Counted from the stretch's first letter, positions 1-8,397 are shown. The stretch: DNA of 63,595 nt from Vibrio sp. CAU 1672 (GCF_029223195.1 NZ_JARHUF010000026.1:1-63595); one strand, 5' to 3'. Numbers and translations: made by a program. The notes: generated from the letters alone by a model not told the origin.

Positions 1-87
1 GCAGAATCCGTAGAGATCTATAATCAAATGAGGCCTCATACGGCTTTGAAATACAAAACGCCCGATGAAGTACATCGAGCGTTTTAG
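1..87 (+). CDS. IS3-family transposase, C-terminal end (cut by window edge)
   Basis: The open frame from base 1 gives the last 28 residues of a DDE transposase of the IS3 type. It contains the signature YNQMRPHTAL followed by KTPDEV, which is characteristic of the end of the integrase core (rve) domain in orfB products. The stop codon TAG is at 85-87. The catalytic residues are outside the window, so whether the gene is intact is unknown. Confidence 0.75.
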   Translation, partial: AESVEIYNQMRPHTALKYKTPDEVHRAF

Positions 88-120
88 TTAAAAAGTGTCA
101 ACCCATATCAGGACGGGTCA
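1..120 (+). mobile_element. Right end of an IS3-type insertion sequence
   Basis: The first 120 bases hold the tail of a transposase gene followed by a non-coding end that finishes in GGACGGGTCA. IS3-family elements end in 5'-TG...CA-3', and the CA at 119-120 fits the outer tip of the right inverted repeat, which probably covers about 96-120. The left end lies outside the window, so repeat pairing and target duplication cannot be checked. The element sits only 17 bases beyond the stop codon of satP, so it may have landed in the former satP terminator. Confidence 0.7.
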
Positions 121-137
121 ATGCTATTGACTGGCAA

Positions 138-731
138 TTACGCAGCGATTTCTTGTGTTGCCACTAGAGGCTTTTGCTTTTCGCCAATTGGCAGTACGGT
201 ACGACCGTACTCGTTGTTTAGTACCTGTGCCATCGCAAAGTAGATCGCGCTTGCGCCACAGAAAATACCTTCAAAACCGGCGATAGTGCCGATAAGCTCG
301 CTGCCAGTGAAGTCACGTGCCGCCAGCAGGAAGAACAGGATAGTCAGAGAGCCGAATACTACCTGTTTGGCTACCGGGTAGCACAGAGAACCGATGAACA
401 TGAAACCAGTGAAGATACCCCACAGCAACAGGTACCAACCCATGAAGCTGGCCGGGCTGGCTGGCAGGCCCATGTGTGGCATTACGATCAGACCAACCAG
501 CGTTAGCCAGAACAGACCGTAAGAAGTAAACGCGGTGGTACCGAAAGTATCACCACGCTTAAAGCACATCATGCCAACAAGTACTTGGCTAAGACCACCG
601 TAGAAGATACCCATTGCCAGGATCATAGAGTCAATTGGGAAAAATCCTGCGTTATGGATGTTAAGCAGAATGGTGGTCATACCGAAACCCATAAGACCTA
701 ACGGTGCTGGGTTAGCCAGTTTAGTAGACAT
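138..731 (-). CDS. satP: Acetate/succinate uptake transporter of the GPR1/FUN34/YaaH family
   Basis: The 197-residue protein has the family signature NPAPLGLMGFGMTT near the N terminus (residues about 7-20) and about six hydrophobic segments, as expected for an inner-membrane acetate-proton symporter. E. coli SatP (188 aa) takes up acetate and succinate. The start ATG follows an AGGT-like ribosome site about 8-12 bases upstream. It is transcribed alone, away from guaA, with the IS end just downstream. An acetate importer fits a genome with the glyoxylate shunt genes seen at 35-38 kb. Function is assigned by family; substrate preference is not visible in the sequence. Confidence 0.85.
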   Translation of the reverse strand: MSTKLANPAPLGLMGFGMTTILLNIHNAGFFPIDSMILAMGIFYGGLSQVLVGMMCFKRGDTFGTTAFTSYGLFWLTLVGLIVMPHMGLPASPASFMGWYLLLWGIFTGFMFIGSLCYPVAKQVVFGSLTILFFLLAARDFTGSELIGTIAGFEGIFCGASAIYFAMAQVLNNEYGRTVLPIGEKQKPLVATQEIAA

Positions 732-1196
732 GTACGCGTACCTATTTTCAAAAATGTTGATAAGATTTACGCGCGAAGTTTAGTCAGGTTCAATAAAAAA
801 GATAGATCTTGAATTCGCAATTTAAGATTGCATAAATGCACACTCAGCAAGACAAAAATAGCTCCTACTAAAAACACTGAACTTTGTAGATAGTTAGGCT
901 GATTACGCTTCATTTTTCGATAAAATATATCATCATAAAAACCAATTGCTCTGTGTTGGGCATCATAAAAAACCGAGCCATTTTTCGTCACAAAGTGCCG
1001 AACCGGCCAGGCCGGATTGACATTAACGGGTATATGACTTCCTCGTGCCCTGCCTAATGGAGTTACCCGTTATAACCGCCTCGGTTAGTCTTTGCCAACT
1101 GGCGCCTTTCAGCGTTACGTCAGAGAGCCCCCCAGCGCGACTACAAAAAAACCAGCCCGAAGGCTGGCTTTTAAAAATGATGCATCTAGCAGGAAA
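732..1196. other. Intergenic region satP-guaA with two inverted repeats
   Basis: This 465-base stretch holds the satP upstream region and the guaA terminator. A GC-rich inverted repeat CCGGCC/GGCCGG lies at about 1004-1016. An 8-base inverted repeat AACGGGTA (1025-1032) / TACCCGTT (1064-1071) encloses 31 bases. A 74-codon frame with a GTG start crosses 767-991 but has no convincing ribosome site and I do not call it a gene. Confidence 0.5.
1145..1173 (-). terminator. Rho-independent terminator of guaA
   Basis: On the minus strand AGCCAGCC, loop TTCG, GGCTGGTT is followed by a run of T. It lies 24 bases after the guaA stop codon. Confidence 0.85.
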
Positions 1197-2750
1197 TTAT
1201 TCCCACTCGATGGTCGCTGGCGGCTTACCTGAGATATCGTAAACCACGCGAGAAATACCATCTACTTCGTTGATAATGCGGTTAGAAACCTTACCCAGGA
1301 AGTCGTATGGCAGGTGCGCCCAGTGTGCCGTCATAAAGTCGATGGTTTCTACTGCACGCAGTGATACCACCCAATCGTACTTACGGCCATCGCCCATTAC
1401 GCCTACCGAGCGAACTGGTAGGAATACTGTGAATGCCTGAGACACTTTGTTGTATAGGTCAGCAGCGTGTAGCTCTTCAATGAAGATTGCGTCAGCACGG
1501 CGCAGCAAGTCGCAGTATTCTTTCTTGATTTCGCCAAGAACACGAACACCCAGGCCAGGACCTGGGAATGGGTGGCGGTAAAGCATGTTGTATGGCAGAC
1601 CAAGCTCCAGGCCGATCTTACGTACTTCATCTTTAAACAGCTCACGTAGTGGCTCAACCAGACCCATTTCCATGTCATCAGGAAGACCACCCACATTGTG
1701 GTGTGATTTGATCACGTGCGCTTTACCAGTCTTAGATGCTGCTGACTCGATAACATCTGGGTAGATAGTACCCTGTGCCAGCCATTTCGCATTTTTCAGC
1801 TTCTTAGACTCTTCATCAAATACGTCTACGAATACGTGACCGATGGTCTTACGCTTCTCTTCTGGATCCGATTTGCCTTCAAGTGCTTTTAGGAAACGCT
1901 CTTCCGCGTCAACTTTGATGATATTCAGACCAAACTGGTCACCGAACATATCCATTACTTGTTGACCTTCGTTAAGACGAAGCAGGCCGTTATCTACGAA
2001 CACACAGGTTAGCTTGTCGCCGATGGCACGGTGAACCAGCATTGCAACGACAGAGGAGTCAACACCACCAGACAGACCCAGGATCACTTCGTCGTCACCC
2101 ACTTGCTCTTTAATACGAGCAACTGCGTCTTCGATGATAGATTCAGACGTCCATAGACGCTCACAGCCACATACGCCAAGAACAAAGTTCTCCAGCATTT
2201 GTAGACCGCCTTTGGTGTGCGTTACTTCTGGGTGGAACTGAACGCCGTAGTATTTTTTCTCTTCATTCGCCATTGCCGCGTACGGGCAAGTGTCTGTCTC
2301 ACCGACTTTGACGAAGTCAGCCGGGATTTCTACTACTTTGTCACCGTGGCTCATCCATACGTCTTGAGTTTCTTCAAGATCTTTGAAGATAGCAGATTCA
2401 CCAGAAACTTTAACTTGTGCGTAGCCGAACTCACGCTCGTTCGAGCCGGCAACTTTACCACCTAGCTGCTCAGCCATGGTTTGCATGCCGTAACATACGC
2501 CAAGTACAGGAACACCTGAGTCAAACACATATTGAGGAGCGCGTGGCGAGTTTTCTTCCGTTACGCTTTCCGGGCCACCAGATAAGATAATGCCATCTGG
2601 ATTGAACTCACGAATATCCGCTTCTTCAACGTCCCAGCTCCACAGTTCACAGTAAACGCCGATTTCACGGACGCGGCGTGCAACTAACTGAGTGTACTGA
2701 GAACCGAAGTCCAAGATCAGAATACGTTGGTCATGAATATTTTTCGTCAT
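1197..2750 (-). CDS. guaA: GMP synthase (glutamine-hydrolysing)
   Basis: It converts XMP, ATP and glutamine to GMP, the last step of guanine nucleotide synthesis, in the cytosol. The 517 residues show the class I glutamine amidotransferase domain first (nucleophile Cys86 in GVCYGMQ, and QFHPEVTHT further on), then the ATP pyrophosphatase domain with its P-loop LSGGVDSS near residue 230, and a C-terminal dimerisation domain ending in TIEWE. The length is close to the 525 residues of E. coli GuaA. It lies 125 bases after guaB on the same strand. That gap holds a candidate promoter and a PurR-like operator, so guaA may be expressed independently of guaB. Confidence 0.98.
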   Translation of the reverse strand: MTKNIHDQRILILDFGSQYTQLVARRVREIGVYCELWSWDVEEADIREFNPDGIILSGGPESVTEENSPRAPQYVFDSGVPVLGVCYGMQTMAEQLGGKVAGSNEREFGYAQVKVSGESAIFKDLEETQDVWMSHGDKVVEIPADFVKVGETDTCPYAAMANEEKKYYGVQFHPEVTHTKGGLQMLENFVLGVCGCERLWTSESIIEDAVARIKEQVGDDEVILGLSGGVDSSVVAMLVHRAIGDKLTCVFVDNGLLRLNEGQQVMDMFGDQFGLNIIKVDAEERFLKALEGKSDPEEKRKTIGHVFVDVFDEESKKLKNAKWLAQGTIYPDVIESAASKTGKAHVIKSHHNVGGLPDDMEMGLVEPLRELFKDEVRKIGLELGLPYNMLYRHPFPGPGLGVRVLGEIKKEYCDLLRRADAIFIEELHAADLYNKVSQAFTVFLPVRSVGVMGDGRKYDWVVSLRAVETIDFMTAHWAHLPYDFLGKVSNRIINEVDGISRVVYDISGKPPATIEWE

Positions 2751-2784
2751 TTTGAGCAGTCTTTTAGGCTAAGTGATTAAAACC

Positions 2785-2804
2785 GAGGCGAGTGTACCCG
2801 CCTC
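2785..2804 (-). terminator. Short hairpin between guaB and guaA
   Basis: On the minus strand GAGGCG and CGCCTC pair around an 8-base loop and are followed by GGTTTTAAT. It could attenuate transcripts coming from guaB. It overlaps the -10 of the candidate guaA promoter, so its role is uncertain. Confidence 0.4.
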
Positions 2805-2819
2805 TTATTAATGCTTCAA
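2791..2819 (-). promoter_or_regulatory. Candidate guaA promoter
   Basis: Reading on the minus strand, TTGAAG (2814-2819) is separated by exactly 17 bases from TACACT (2791-2796). The pair resembles sigma-70 -35 and -10 boxes and lies about 40 bases before the guaA ATG. Confidence 0.5.
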
Positions 2820-2824
2820 GGAAA

Positions 2825-2840
2825 AAGCAAACGTTTACGT
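2825..2840. promoter_or_regulatory. PurR-type operator upstream of guaA
   Basis: AAGCAAACGTTTACGT matches the PurR consensus ACGCAAACGTTTGCGT at 14 of 16 positions, with the central CAAACGTTT intact. It lies 5 bases upstream of the candidate guaA -35 box. Confidence 0.6.
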
Positions 2841-2875
2841 TCGGTTCTTGCTAAGCAAAAACGAGTGAACGTTGA

Positions 2876-4339
2876 TTAACCCAAACGGTAGTTTGGCGCT
2901 TCCTTAGTAATTTGAACGTCGTGTACATGAGACTCTTGCATGCCTGCGCCAGAGATACGTACAAATTCAGCTTTAGTACGCATAACTTCGATAGTAGCGC
3001 TGCCAGTCAGGCCCATGCTCGAACGTAGACCACCCATCTGCTGATGTACGATCTCTTTCAGGCGACCTTTGTAAGCAATACGGCCTTCAATACCTTCCGG
3101 TACCAGTTTGTCTGCGGCGTTGTCAGACTGGAAGTAACGGTCAGAAGAACCTTGAGACATCGCACCCAGAGAGCCCATGCCACGGTAAGCTTTGTAAGAA
3201 CGGCCGTTGTAAAGAATCACTTCACCTGGTGCTTCTTCCGTACCTGCAAACATAGAACCAACCATCACACATGATGCACCGGCTACGATAGCTTTACAGA
3301 TATCACCCGAGAAACGGATACCGCCGTCAGCGATAACCGGGATACCGTATGAGTTGGCAACTTCTGCCGCATCTGCGATAGCAGTAACCTGAGGAACACC
3401 AACACCCGTTACGATACGAGTTGTACAGATAGAGCCAGGGCCGATACCGACTTTCACTGCGCTAACGCCTGCTTCAATCAGTGCTTTAGCACCCGCACCT
3501 GTCGCAACGTTACCACCGATGATGTCTAGATCCGGGTATGCCGCACGTGTATCACGGATACGTTGTAGCACACCTTCTGAGTGGCCGTGTGAAGAGTCGA
3601 TAAGTAGCACGTCAACGCCCGCTTCAACCAGTGCCGCAACACGCTCTTCATTACCTGCGCCAGCACCAACGGCGGCGCCAACACGCAGACGACCGCGCTC
3701 ATCTTTACAGGCGTTTGGTTTACGCTCTGCTTTTTGGAAGTCTTTTGCAGTGATCATACCGGTTAGTTTGAACTCGTCGTTCACAACCAGCACTTTCTCT
3801 ACGCGTGCTTCGTGCATTTTTTCTTGCACTTCTTCCAGAGTCGCACCTTCTTTAACCGAAGCCAGACTCTCTTTAGGCGTCATTACTGAAGACACTTTTT
3901 TAGAAAGATCAGTAACAAAGCGCACATCACGACCAGTGATAATGCCTACAAGCTCGTTGTTCTCTGTTACTACAGGGAAACCAGCGAAGCCGTGTTTGTC
4001 AGTCAGTGCCACCACGTCAGCGATGGTCGCATCCGGGTTAACCGTAACCGGATCGCTCACCACACCCGCTTCGAACTTCTTAACTTTACGAACTTCAGCC
4101 GCTTGCTGCTCAATAGACATGTTTTTGTGGATAAAGCCAATGCCACCCTCTTGCGCTAGCGCGATAGCCAGACGAGCTTCAGTCACAGTGTCCATAGACG
4201 CTGAAATCATTGGGATGTTTAGGGTGATGTTCTTAGTAAGCTGAGTGCGAAGATCAGCTGTGTTTGGGAGAACGGTGGAGTGAGCTGGCACGAGTAGTAC
4301 GTCATCGAATGTCAGCGCTTCTTTGGCAATTCTTAGCAT
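2876..4339 (-). CDS. guaB: Inosine-5'-monophosphate dehydrogenase
   Basis: It oxidises IMP to XMP with NAD, the committed step to GMP. The 487-residue protein starting MLRIAKEALTFDD has the TIM-barrel core interrupted by a pair of CBS domains (about residues 93-205). The catalytic cysteine loop GPGSICTTRIVTG lies near residue 300, followed by the flap and the C-terminal end YRLG. I chose the internal ATG at 4337-4339 because the family starts there; an ATG 16 codons upstream would add a non-conserved peptide. It forms the gua pair with guaA and is divergent from xseA. Confidence 0.97.
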   Translation of the reverse strand: MLRIAKEALTFDDVLLVPAHSTVLPNTADLRTQLTKNITLNIPMISASMDTVTEARLAIALAQEGGIGFIHKNMSIEQQAAEVRKVKKFEAGVVSDPVTVNPDATIADVVALTDKHGFAGFPVVTENNELVGIITGRDVRFVTDLSKKVSSVMTPKESLASVKEGATLEEVQEKMHEARVEKVLVVNDEFKLTGMITAKDFQKAERKPNACKDERGRLRVGAAVGAGAGNEERVAALVEAGVDVLLIDSSHGHSEGVLQRIRDTRAAYPDLDIIGGNVATGAGAKALIEAGVSAVKVGIGPGSICTTRIVTGVGVPQVTAIADAAEVANSYGIPVIADGGIRFSGDICKAIVAGASCVMVGSMFAGTEEAPGEVILYNGRSYKAYRGMGSLGAMSQGSSDRYFQSDNAADKLVPEGIEGRIAYKGRLKEIVHQQMGGLRSSMGLTGSATIEVMRTKAEFVRISGAGMQESHVHDVQITKEAPNYRLG

Positions 4340-4454
4340 TTGCAATATCTCACAATTAGAGGAGTAAAAAGAACAATCCAGTCTCATCGTTTCGCATAAT
4401 GAGGGTAACCAGTTTTAGGTTGTTGGCTACATTTGGATTAGATATTGCGGAGGG

Positions 4455-4483
4455 ATTATACGTTCAAGGCAATCGCTTGACTA
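4455..4483 (-). promoter_or_regulatory. Candidate guaB promoter
   Basis: On the minus strand a perfect TATAAT (4455-4460) is preceded by 17 bases and a weak -35 TAGTCA (4478-4483). It lies about 115 bases before the guaB start. Confidence 0.5.
4467..4482. promoter_or_regulatory. PurR-type operator in the guaB promoter spacer
   Basis: AGGCAATCGCTTGACT matches the PurR consensus at about 11 of 16 positions when read on either strand and keeps the central CAA..CG..TTG symmetry. It occupies the spacer of the candidate guaB promoter, where a repressor would block RNA polymerase. Confidence 0.5.
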
Positions 4484-4504
4484 CAAATTTTTTTAATTTT
4501 TTTC

Positions 4505-4532
4505 TTGCAATTACCCCCTTGCTATGTATTAT
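4505..4532 (+). promoter_or_regulatory. Candidate xseA promoter
   Basis: TTGCAA (4505-4510), a 16-base spacer and TATTAT (4527-4532) lie 40 bases before the proposed GTG start of xseA, directed away from guaB. Confidence 0.4.
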
Positions 4533-4572
4533 ATTGCCGCTAATTTCCATACTCACGTCTACGAGATTAGCT

Positions 4573-5904
4573 GTGCTCTCCCAGCCCAACCAAAACATCT
4601 TCACTGTTTCTCGTCTCAATGCCGAAGTGCGTCTGTTGCTTGAAAATGAAATGGGCATTGTCTGGCTTGTCGGAGAGATATCCAACTTCTCAGCTCCTGT
4701 CTCTGGTCACTGGTACCTCACGCTTAAAGATTCCCGCGCTCAGGTTAAGTGTGCCATGTTCCGTGGTAACAATCGTCGCGTCACTTTCAAGCCTGCTAAC
4801 GGTAATCAAGTATTAGTTAAAGCCCGCCTGTCTCTTTACGAGCCACGTGGTGACTATCAACTGATCATCGAAAGCATGCAGCCAGAAGGGGACGGTCGTC
4901 TGCAACAAGAGTTTGAAGCGCTTAAGCTGAAGCTCGCTGCGGAGGGTTTGTTTGCCCAAACCAATAAGCAGCCACTGCCAGAACATCCTGAGCGTGTTGG
5001 GGTGATCACCTCTAAAACCGGTGCCGCGCTTTACGATATCTTAGACGTATTAAAACGCCGTGATCCTTCCCTGCCGGTGGTGGTCTACCCAACCATGGTG
5101 CAGGGGGAAGAGGCCGCAATCAAAATTGCGCAGGCGATAGGAAGAGCCAACAGCCGCAACGAGTGTGATGTGCTGATCGTCGGCCGTGGCGGTGGTTCGT
5201 TAGAAGACCTTTGGTGTTTCAACAACGAGATTCTGGCACGGACGATTGCCGCCAGCCAAATTCCTATCATCAGTGCGGTTGGTCATGAAATCGATGTAAC
5301 GATTGCTGACTTTGTTGCCGATGTTCGCGCCCCCACGCCATCAGCGGCGGCCGAGCTTGTCAGTCGTGACAACAGCCATAAAGCCCAGGCATTGACGACC
5401 CGTCAACACAAACTGGCCAGTGCCCTGCGTTACTATCTGGCTGCTCAAAAACACCATTTAAGTCAGTTAACGCATCAATTGGATCGCCAGCATCCGAGCC
5501 ATCAACTGCAGCGCCAGGCGCAACAACTTGATGAGCTGCAACTGCGCTTGCAGCGAGCTATGGTGAACCTTGTTGACCGCCGCCAGCAGAACATTGAACG
5601 TATGCAGCACCGTTTACAGTTGCACTCGCCGATCAGACGCGTGAGCGAGCAGAAAATAAAACTTGAGCGCACGGAACAAAGACTGCAGGATGCCATGGAC
5701 CGCCGGTTACTGACCCTGCGCCACCAACTGGCCATCGCTGCGGAAAAGCTGGATACCGTCAGTCCACTGGCCACGTTAAAACGCGGTTACTCGATCACCC
5801 AGACGGAGTCAGGGCAAGTCATCACCCAGGCGTCAGATGTAAAAACGGGTGACACTCTGGTCACCCGCTTATCCGATGGCGAAATTCGCTCAACCGTCAA
5901 TTAG
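4573..5904 (+). CDS. xseA: Exodeoxyribonuclease VII large subunit
   Basis: With XseB it degrades single-stranded DNA in both directions into short oligonucleotides. From the GTG at 4573 the protein has 443 residues, near the 456 of E. coli. It begins MLSQPNQNIFTVSRLNAEVR, with an OB-fold domain over the first 100 residues (WLVGEISNFSAP, GHWYLTLKD). The catalytic domain follows with GVITSKTGAALYDIL and GRGGGSLEDLW, and then a long Gln/Arg-rich helical region. The frame is open further upstream, but that part covers promoter sequence and is not conserved, so I reject an ATG at 4399. It is convergent with the zinc-ribbon gene, 10 bases away. Confidence 0.95.
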   Translation: MLSQPNQNIFTVSRLNAEVRLLLENEMGIVWLVGEISNFSAPVSGHWYLTLKDSRAQVKCAMFRGNNRRVTFKPANGNQVLVKARLSLYEPRGDYQLIIESMQPEGDGRLQQEFEALKLKLAAEGLFAQTNKQPLPEHPERVGVITSKTGAALYDILDVLKRRDPSLPVVVYPTMVQGEEAAIKIAQAIGRANSRNECDVLIVGRGGGSLEDLWCFNNEILARTIAASQIPIISAVGHEIDVTIADFVADVRAPTPSAAAELVSRDNSHKAQALTTRQHKLASALRYYLAAQKHHLSQLTHQLDRQHPSHQLQRQAQQLDELQLRLQRAMVNLVDRRQQNIERMQHRLQLHSPIRRVSEQKIKLERTEQRLQDAMDRRLLTLRHQLAIAAEKLDTVSPLATLKRGYSITQTESGQVITQASDVKTGDTLVTRLSDGEIRSTVN

Positions 5905-5914
5905 TCCCTACTGT

Positions 5915-6142
5915 TTAAGCATCTAGTTTGTGAAACTCAAATCGAACCCGAGATTTTGATTTGAGTTCATTACAGCTGTTGCAAAAATAGTTCGCCGCTC
6001 CACACGCCTGTAGCTTCTCCAGTTCCGCATTACAATCGGGACAAAAGCCGATTTTTTTATAGTCCGTATGACACTGGCTACAGTGATATTGCCCGGTCCA
6101 CTCCAACTCGACATTACACGTTGGACACGTATTTTGCTGCAT
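5915..6142 (-). CDS. yfgJ: Small zinc-ribbon protein, YfgJ-like
   Basis: The 75-residue protein contains repeated CxxC knuckles (CPTC, CSQC, CPDC, CNSC), typical of a double zinc ribbon. E. coli has a zinc-ribbon protein, YfgJ, at the same place between xseA and der, so the position supports orthology. The start at 6140-6142 follows a GTAGGGG ribosome site; an upstream start would add 8 residues without a site. Its biochemical role is not established. Confidence 0.8.
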   Translation of the reverse strand: MQQNTCPTCNVELEWTGQYHCSQCHTDYKKIGFCPDCNAELEKLQACGAANYFCNSCNELKSKSRVRFEFHKLDA

Positions 6143-6217
6143 GATAACCCCTACTATTTTGATCAATCGACTTTGCTATCATACTAATCATAAGTGATAA
6201 ATGGGCTTTGATCTTAA

Positions 6218-7222
6218 TCACGCTCGCTTAGCTCGTTTAGTACGATACATCGCCAAATCGGCCTGTTGGATTAATTTCTGCAGCACAGCACGCTCACTCA
6301 TCGTACTGGAAGCGGCGCCGACACTGGCCCGTACATAATACTCTTCCAGGCGGCAGATTTGGTTGAGTTCATCCGTTATTTGCGCGGCAAACGCATGGTA
6401 AGCCTGCAGATCCGGAAAACAGCTAAATGCTACAAACTCATCCCCGCCATAGCGACCAATGACCGAACATGATCGAAAAAGTTGCTTTAAATGCTTAGCC
6501 AGAAACACCAATACCTGATCCCCGGCCTCATGACCAAAACGATCATTGATGTACTTGAACTGATCAATATCAACAAAGAAACACCCGACCACCGAGCTAC
6601 GAACGCAGTCACGGTTAATTTTACGATCCACTTCTGCAAGCAATGCACGGCGGTTAAAACAATGAGTCAGAGGGTCTCGACTGGCATGAAAGTGAAGTTG
6701 TTCTTCGAGGCGAAACTTTTCCAGAGCAACCGAGTAGAGCGCCGCAAGCATCTCTAACACTTCCAGTTCATAAGCATGGGGCTCTGAAGGCTGTTCACTG
6801 TAAATCGCGAACGTACCCAATACATTTCCATCAGTAGCGACAATGGGTACCGACCAGCACGCGTGCAGGTTGGCACTGCGGGTCAATTCCAAAAATGGCG
6901 CCCAGTTGCGGTGTTGGTTAATATTGCTCACCACCACGGTCTGTTTTAAATACGCAGCGGCACCACAAGAACCGGTTTCAGGCCCGATCAATACACCTTC
7001 TATGGCTTGATTATAAAAATCAGGCAGGTGCGGAGCATACTCAAGATGCAATGTACTGTGTTCAGGATGCAATCGTAATATTGAGGCTTTTCTTTGACCG
7101 AATAAATGTTCACTCAGCATGATCACTTTTTTATTTAGCTGACTTCGGTCCATTCCAAGTGCAAGCTTTGCTAATAATCGATTGACTGAACGATGAGCGT
7201 CTAACAGTCTATCCTTGTTCAT
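6218..7222 (-). CDS. Soluble GAF-GGDEF protein, probable diguanylate cyclase
   Basis: The protein is about 334 residues from the ATG at 7222, with no membrane segment. Residues about 25-170 form a GAF-type sensor domain (GPETGSCGAAAYLKQTVVVSNI is typical of GAF). Residues about 178-330 form a GGDEF domain with an intact GGDEF motif at 259-263 and the preceding FVDIDQFKYINDRFGHEAGD metal and substrate region. It should make cyclic di-GMP from GTP in the cytosol. The inhibitory I-site position reads RSCS instead of RxxD, so classical product inhibition is probably missing. An in-frame TTG at 7240 would add six residues. The ligand of the GAF domain is unknown. Confidence 0.88.
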   Translation of the reverse strand: MNKDRLLDAHRSVNRLLAKLALGMDRSQLNKKVIMLSEHLFGQRKASILRLHPEHSTLHLEYAPHLPDFYNQAIEGVLIGPETGSCGAAAYLKQTVVVSNINQHRNWAPFLELTRSANLHACWSVPIVATDGNVLGTFAIYSEQPSEPHAYELEVLEMLAALYSVALEKFRLEEQLHFHASRDPLTHCFNRRALLAEVDRKINRDCVRSSVVGCFFVDIDQFKYINDRFGHEAGDQVLVFLAKHLKQLFRSCSVIGRYGGDEFVAFSCFPDLQAYHAFAAQITDELNQICRLEEYYVRASVGAASSTMSERAVLQKLIQQADLAMYRTKRAKRA

Positions 7223-7466
7223 ATAGGGGCTGGCTTCCAATAAATTGTTATTGTTATGTTTTAATAGTCAACAATTTTAATATATATGTAAACGTTTCGC
7301 AGGTAACTAAATCACATAACCGTCGCCAGCCTGCCTAAAAGATCCTTAACTGATCATTTGATTATTCCCCTTTGATCAGCGATCAGCCCTGAAAAGAATA
7401 TTTATATCACCACATACCGAAAGCATAAGTTACATGTTCTGTATTTGCATTTAAAACAGACATAAA

Positions 7467-7478
7467 CACCAATTGGTG
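7467..7478. repeat. Palindrome in the upstream region of the GAF-GGDEF gene
   Basis: CACCAATTGGTG is a perfect 12-base palindrome about 245 bases before the cyclase start and 44 bases after the end of the alaX-like gene. It could be an operator; the binding factor is unknown. The rest of 7223-7521 is AT-rich and contains repeated TGATCA sequences but no gene. Confidence 0.3.
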
Positions 7479-7521
7479 GCATTATAAAACAAAGATTAAG
7501 AATTTAATAAAATAGCAGTCA

Positions 7522-8397
7522 TCAATTTGCCGCCGTTACATTGGTATGCATTTCGACAGTCTGTCCATCCACTTCAACTAACGTTACCTCAATCGCAGCC
7601 AACTCATTTAAGTGGCAGCAATGCGTTCCACCACAAGGGATGCTGGCGGTCTGTCCTTCACCCAAATCACACTGCCAGTAGCGCGAGTCAGTCAGGTTCG
7701 GCCCCTGGCAGTCGATAACAACCGGCACCGGCTTTGCCAGCCATTCCATCAGCTGAGTGTTGACCTTAGCTTCAATCTGTTTCAGGTCGGACAGCATATC
7801 TGCGCTGTTTAGGCCTCTTTTTCGCAATGTTTTACCTAAACGGTAGGTATCCAGACATTTATCCTCGGTGACAAAGCTCGTCACCTGCGCATAACTGTTG
7901 AAGTCACAGTAACCATGGGGGTCTTTACGTTCTGCATCTTTACGCCAGTAATCCTCGGCCAACACCTTGTTCAGCGCAAGATAAGCTAAGTGTCCGGCCG
8001 TGTGTCCGCGGCTAAGCGCCTGCTGATACGCTTTATCGACAACGAGTGTCACCTGGTCACCTACGCACAAAGTGTTCGTCAGCGCCAGGCAATGCACCAC
8101 CACAAATACCCAGCCCTCAGTATCCCGCTTAACCGGGATCGCCGCGCCAACATACAGCTGACCAGAGTCCAGTTCGACAGCGCCGACCTGGCAGTCCAAC
8201 ACAGGCACCTCGTGATTCCCAGCGATGAGCACGCCGGTATCTGCAGGGTGATCCGGCCAGATATGGCTTACCGGGTGAAAGGGGGTCGCATCGGTAATGA
8301 CATACGTCGATTGCTCATGGTTTTCGACATATTGAATATTCACTTGTGACTGCCAGGTCTGATGACAGAACGAGATACGGGTAGGAGTGACTTTCAT
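7522..8397 (-). CDS. AlaX-like alanyl-tRNA editing protein
   Basis: The 291-residue protein has the zinc site of the AlaRS editing domain: HTAGH at residues 132-136 and CGGTH at 255-259. Free-standing relatives (AlaX) hydrolyse Ser- or Gly-tRNA(Ala) made in error by alanyl-tRNA synthetase. The N-terminal half resembles the beta-barrel domain that precedes the HxxxH motif in AlaX. No aminoacylation or anticodon-binding domain is present. It lies 65 bases upstream of the der terminator region on the minus strand, in its own transcription unit. The exact mischarged substrate is not visible. Confidence 0.8.
   Translation of the reverse strand: MKVTPTRISFCHQTWQSQVNIQYVENHEQSTYVITDATPFHPVSHIWPDHPADTGVLIAGNHEVPVLDCQVGAVELDSGQLYVGAAIPVKRDTEGWVFVVVHCLALTNTLCVGDQVTLVVDKAYQQALSRGHTAGHLAYLALNKVLAEDYWRKDAERKDPHGYCDFNSYAQVTSFVTEDKCLDTYRLGKTLRKRGLNSADMLSDLKQIEAKVNTQLMEWLAKPVPVVIDCQGPNLTDSRYWQCDLGEGQTASIPCGGTHCCHLNELAAIEVTLVEVDGQTVEMHTNVTAAN

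Noticed and set aside
767..991. 74-codon minus-strand frame with one hydrophobic segment upstream of satP
   Set aside because: GTG start without a ribosome site, low-complexity ending and overlap with the likely satP promoter; no family recognised.
3519..4244. 241-codon plus-strand frame opposite guaB
   Set aside because: Ser/Thr-rich antisense shadow of the complete guaB gene.
4399..4572. N-terminal extension of xseA
   Set aside because: The added 58 residues are not part of the family and overlie the guaB/xseA promoters; the GTG at 4573 gives the expected length.
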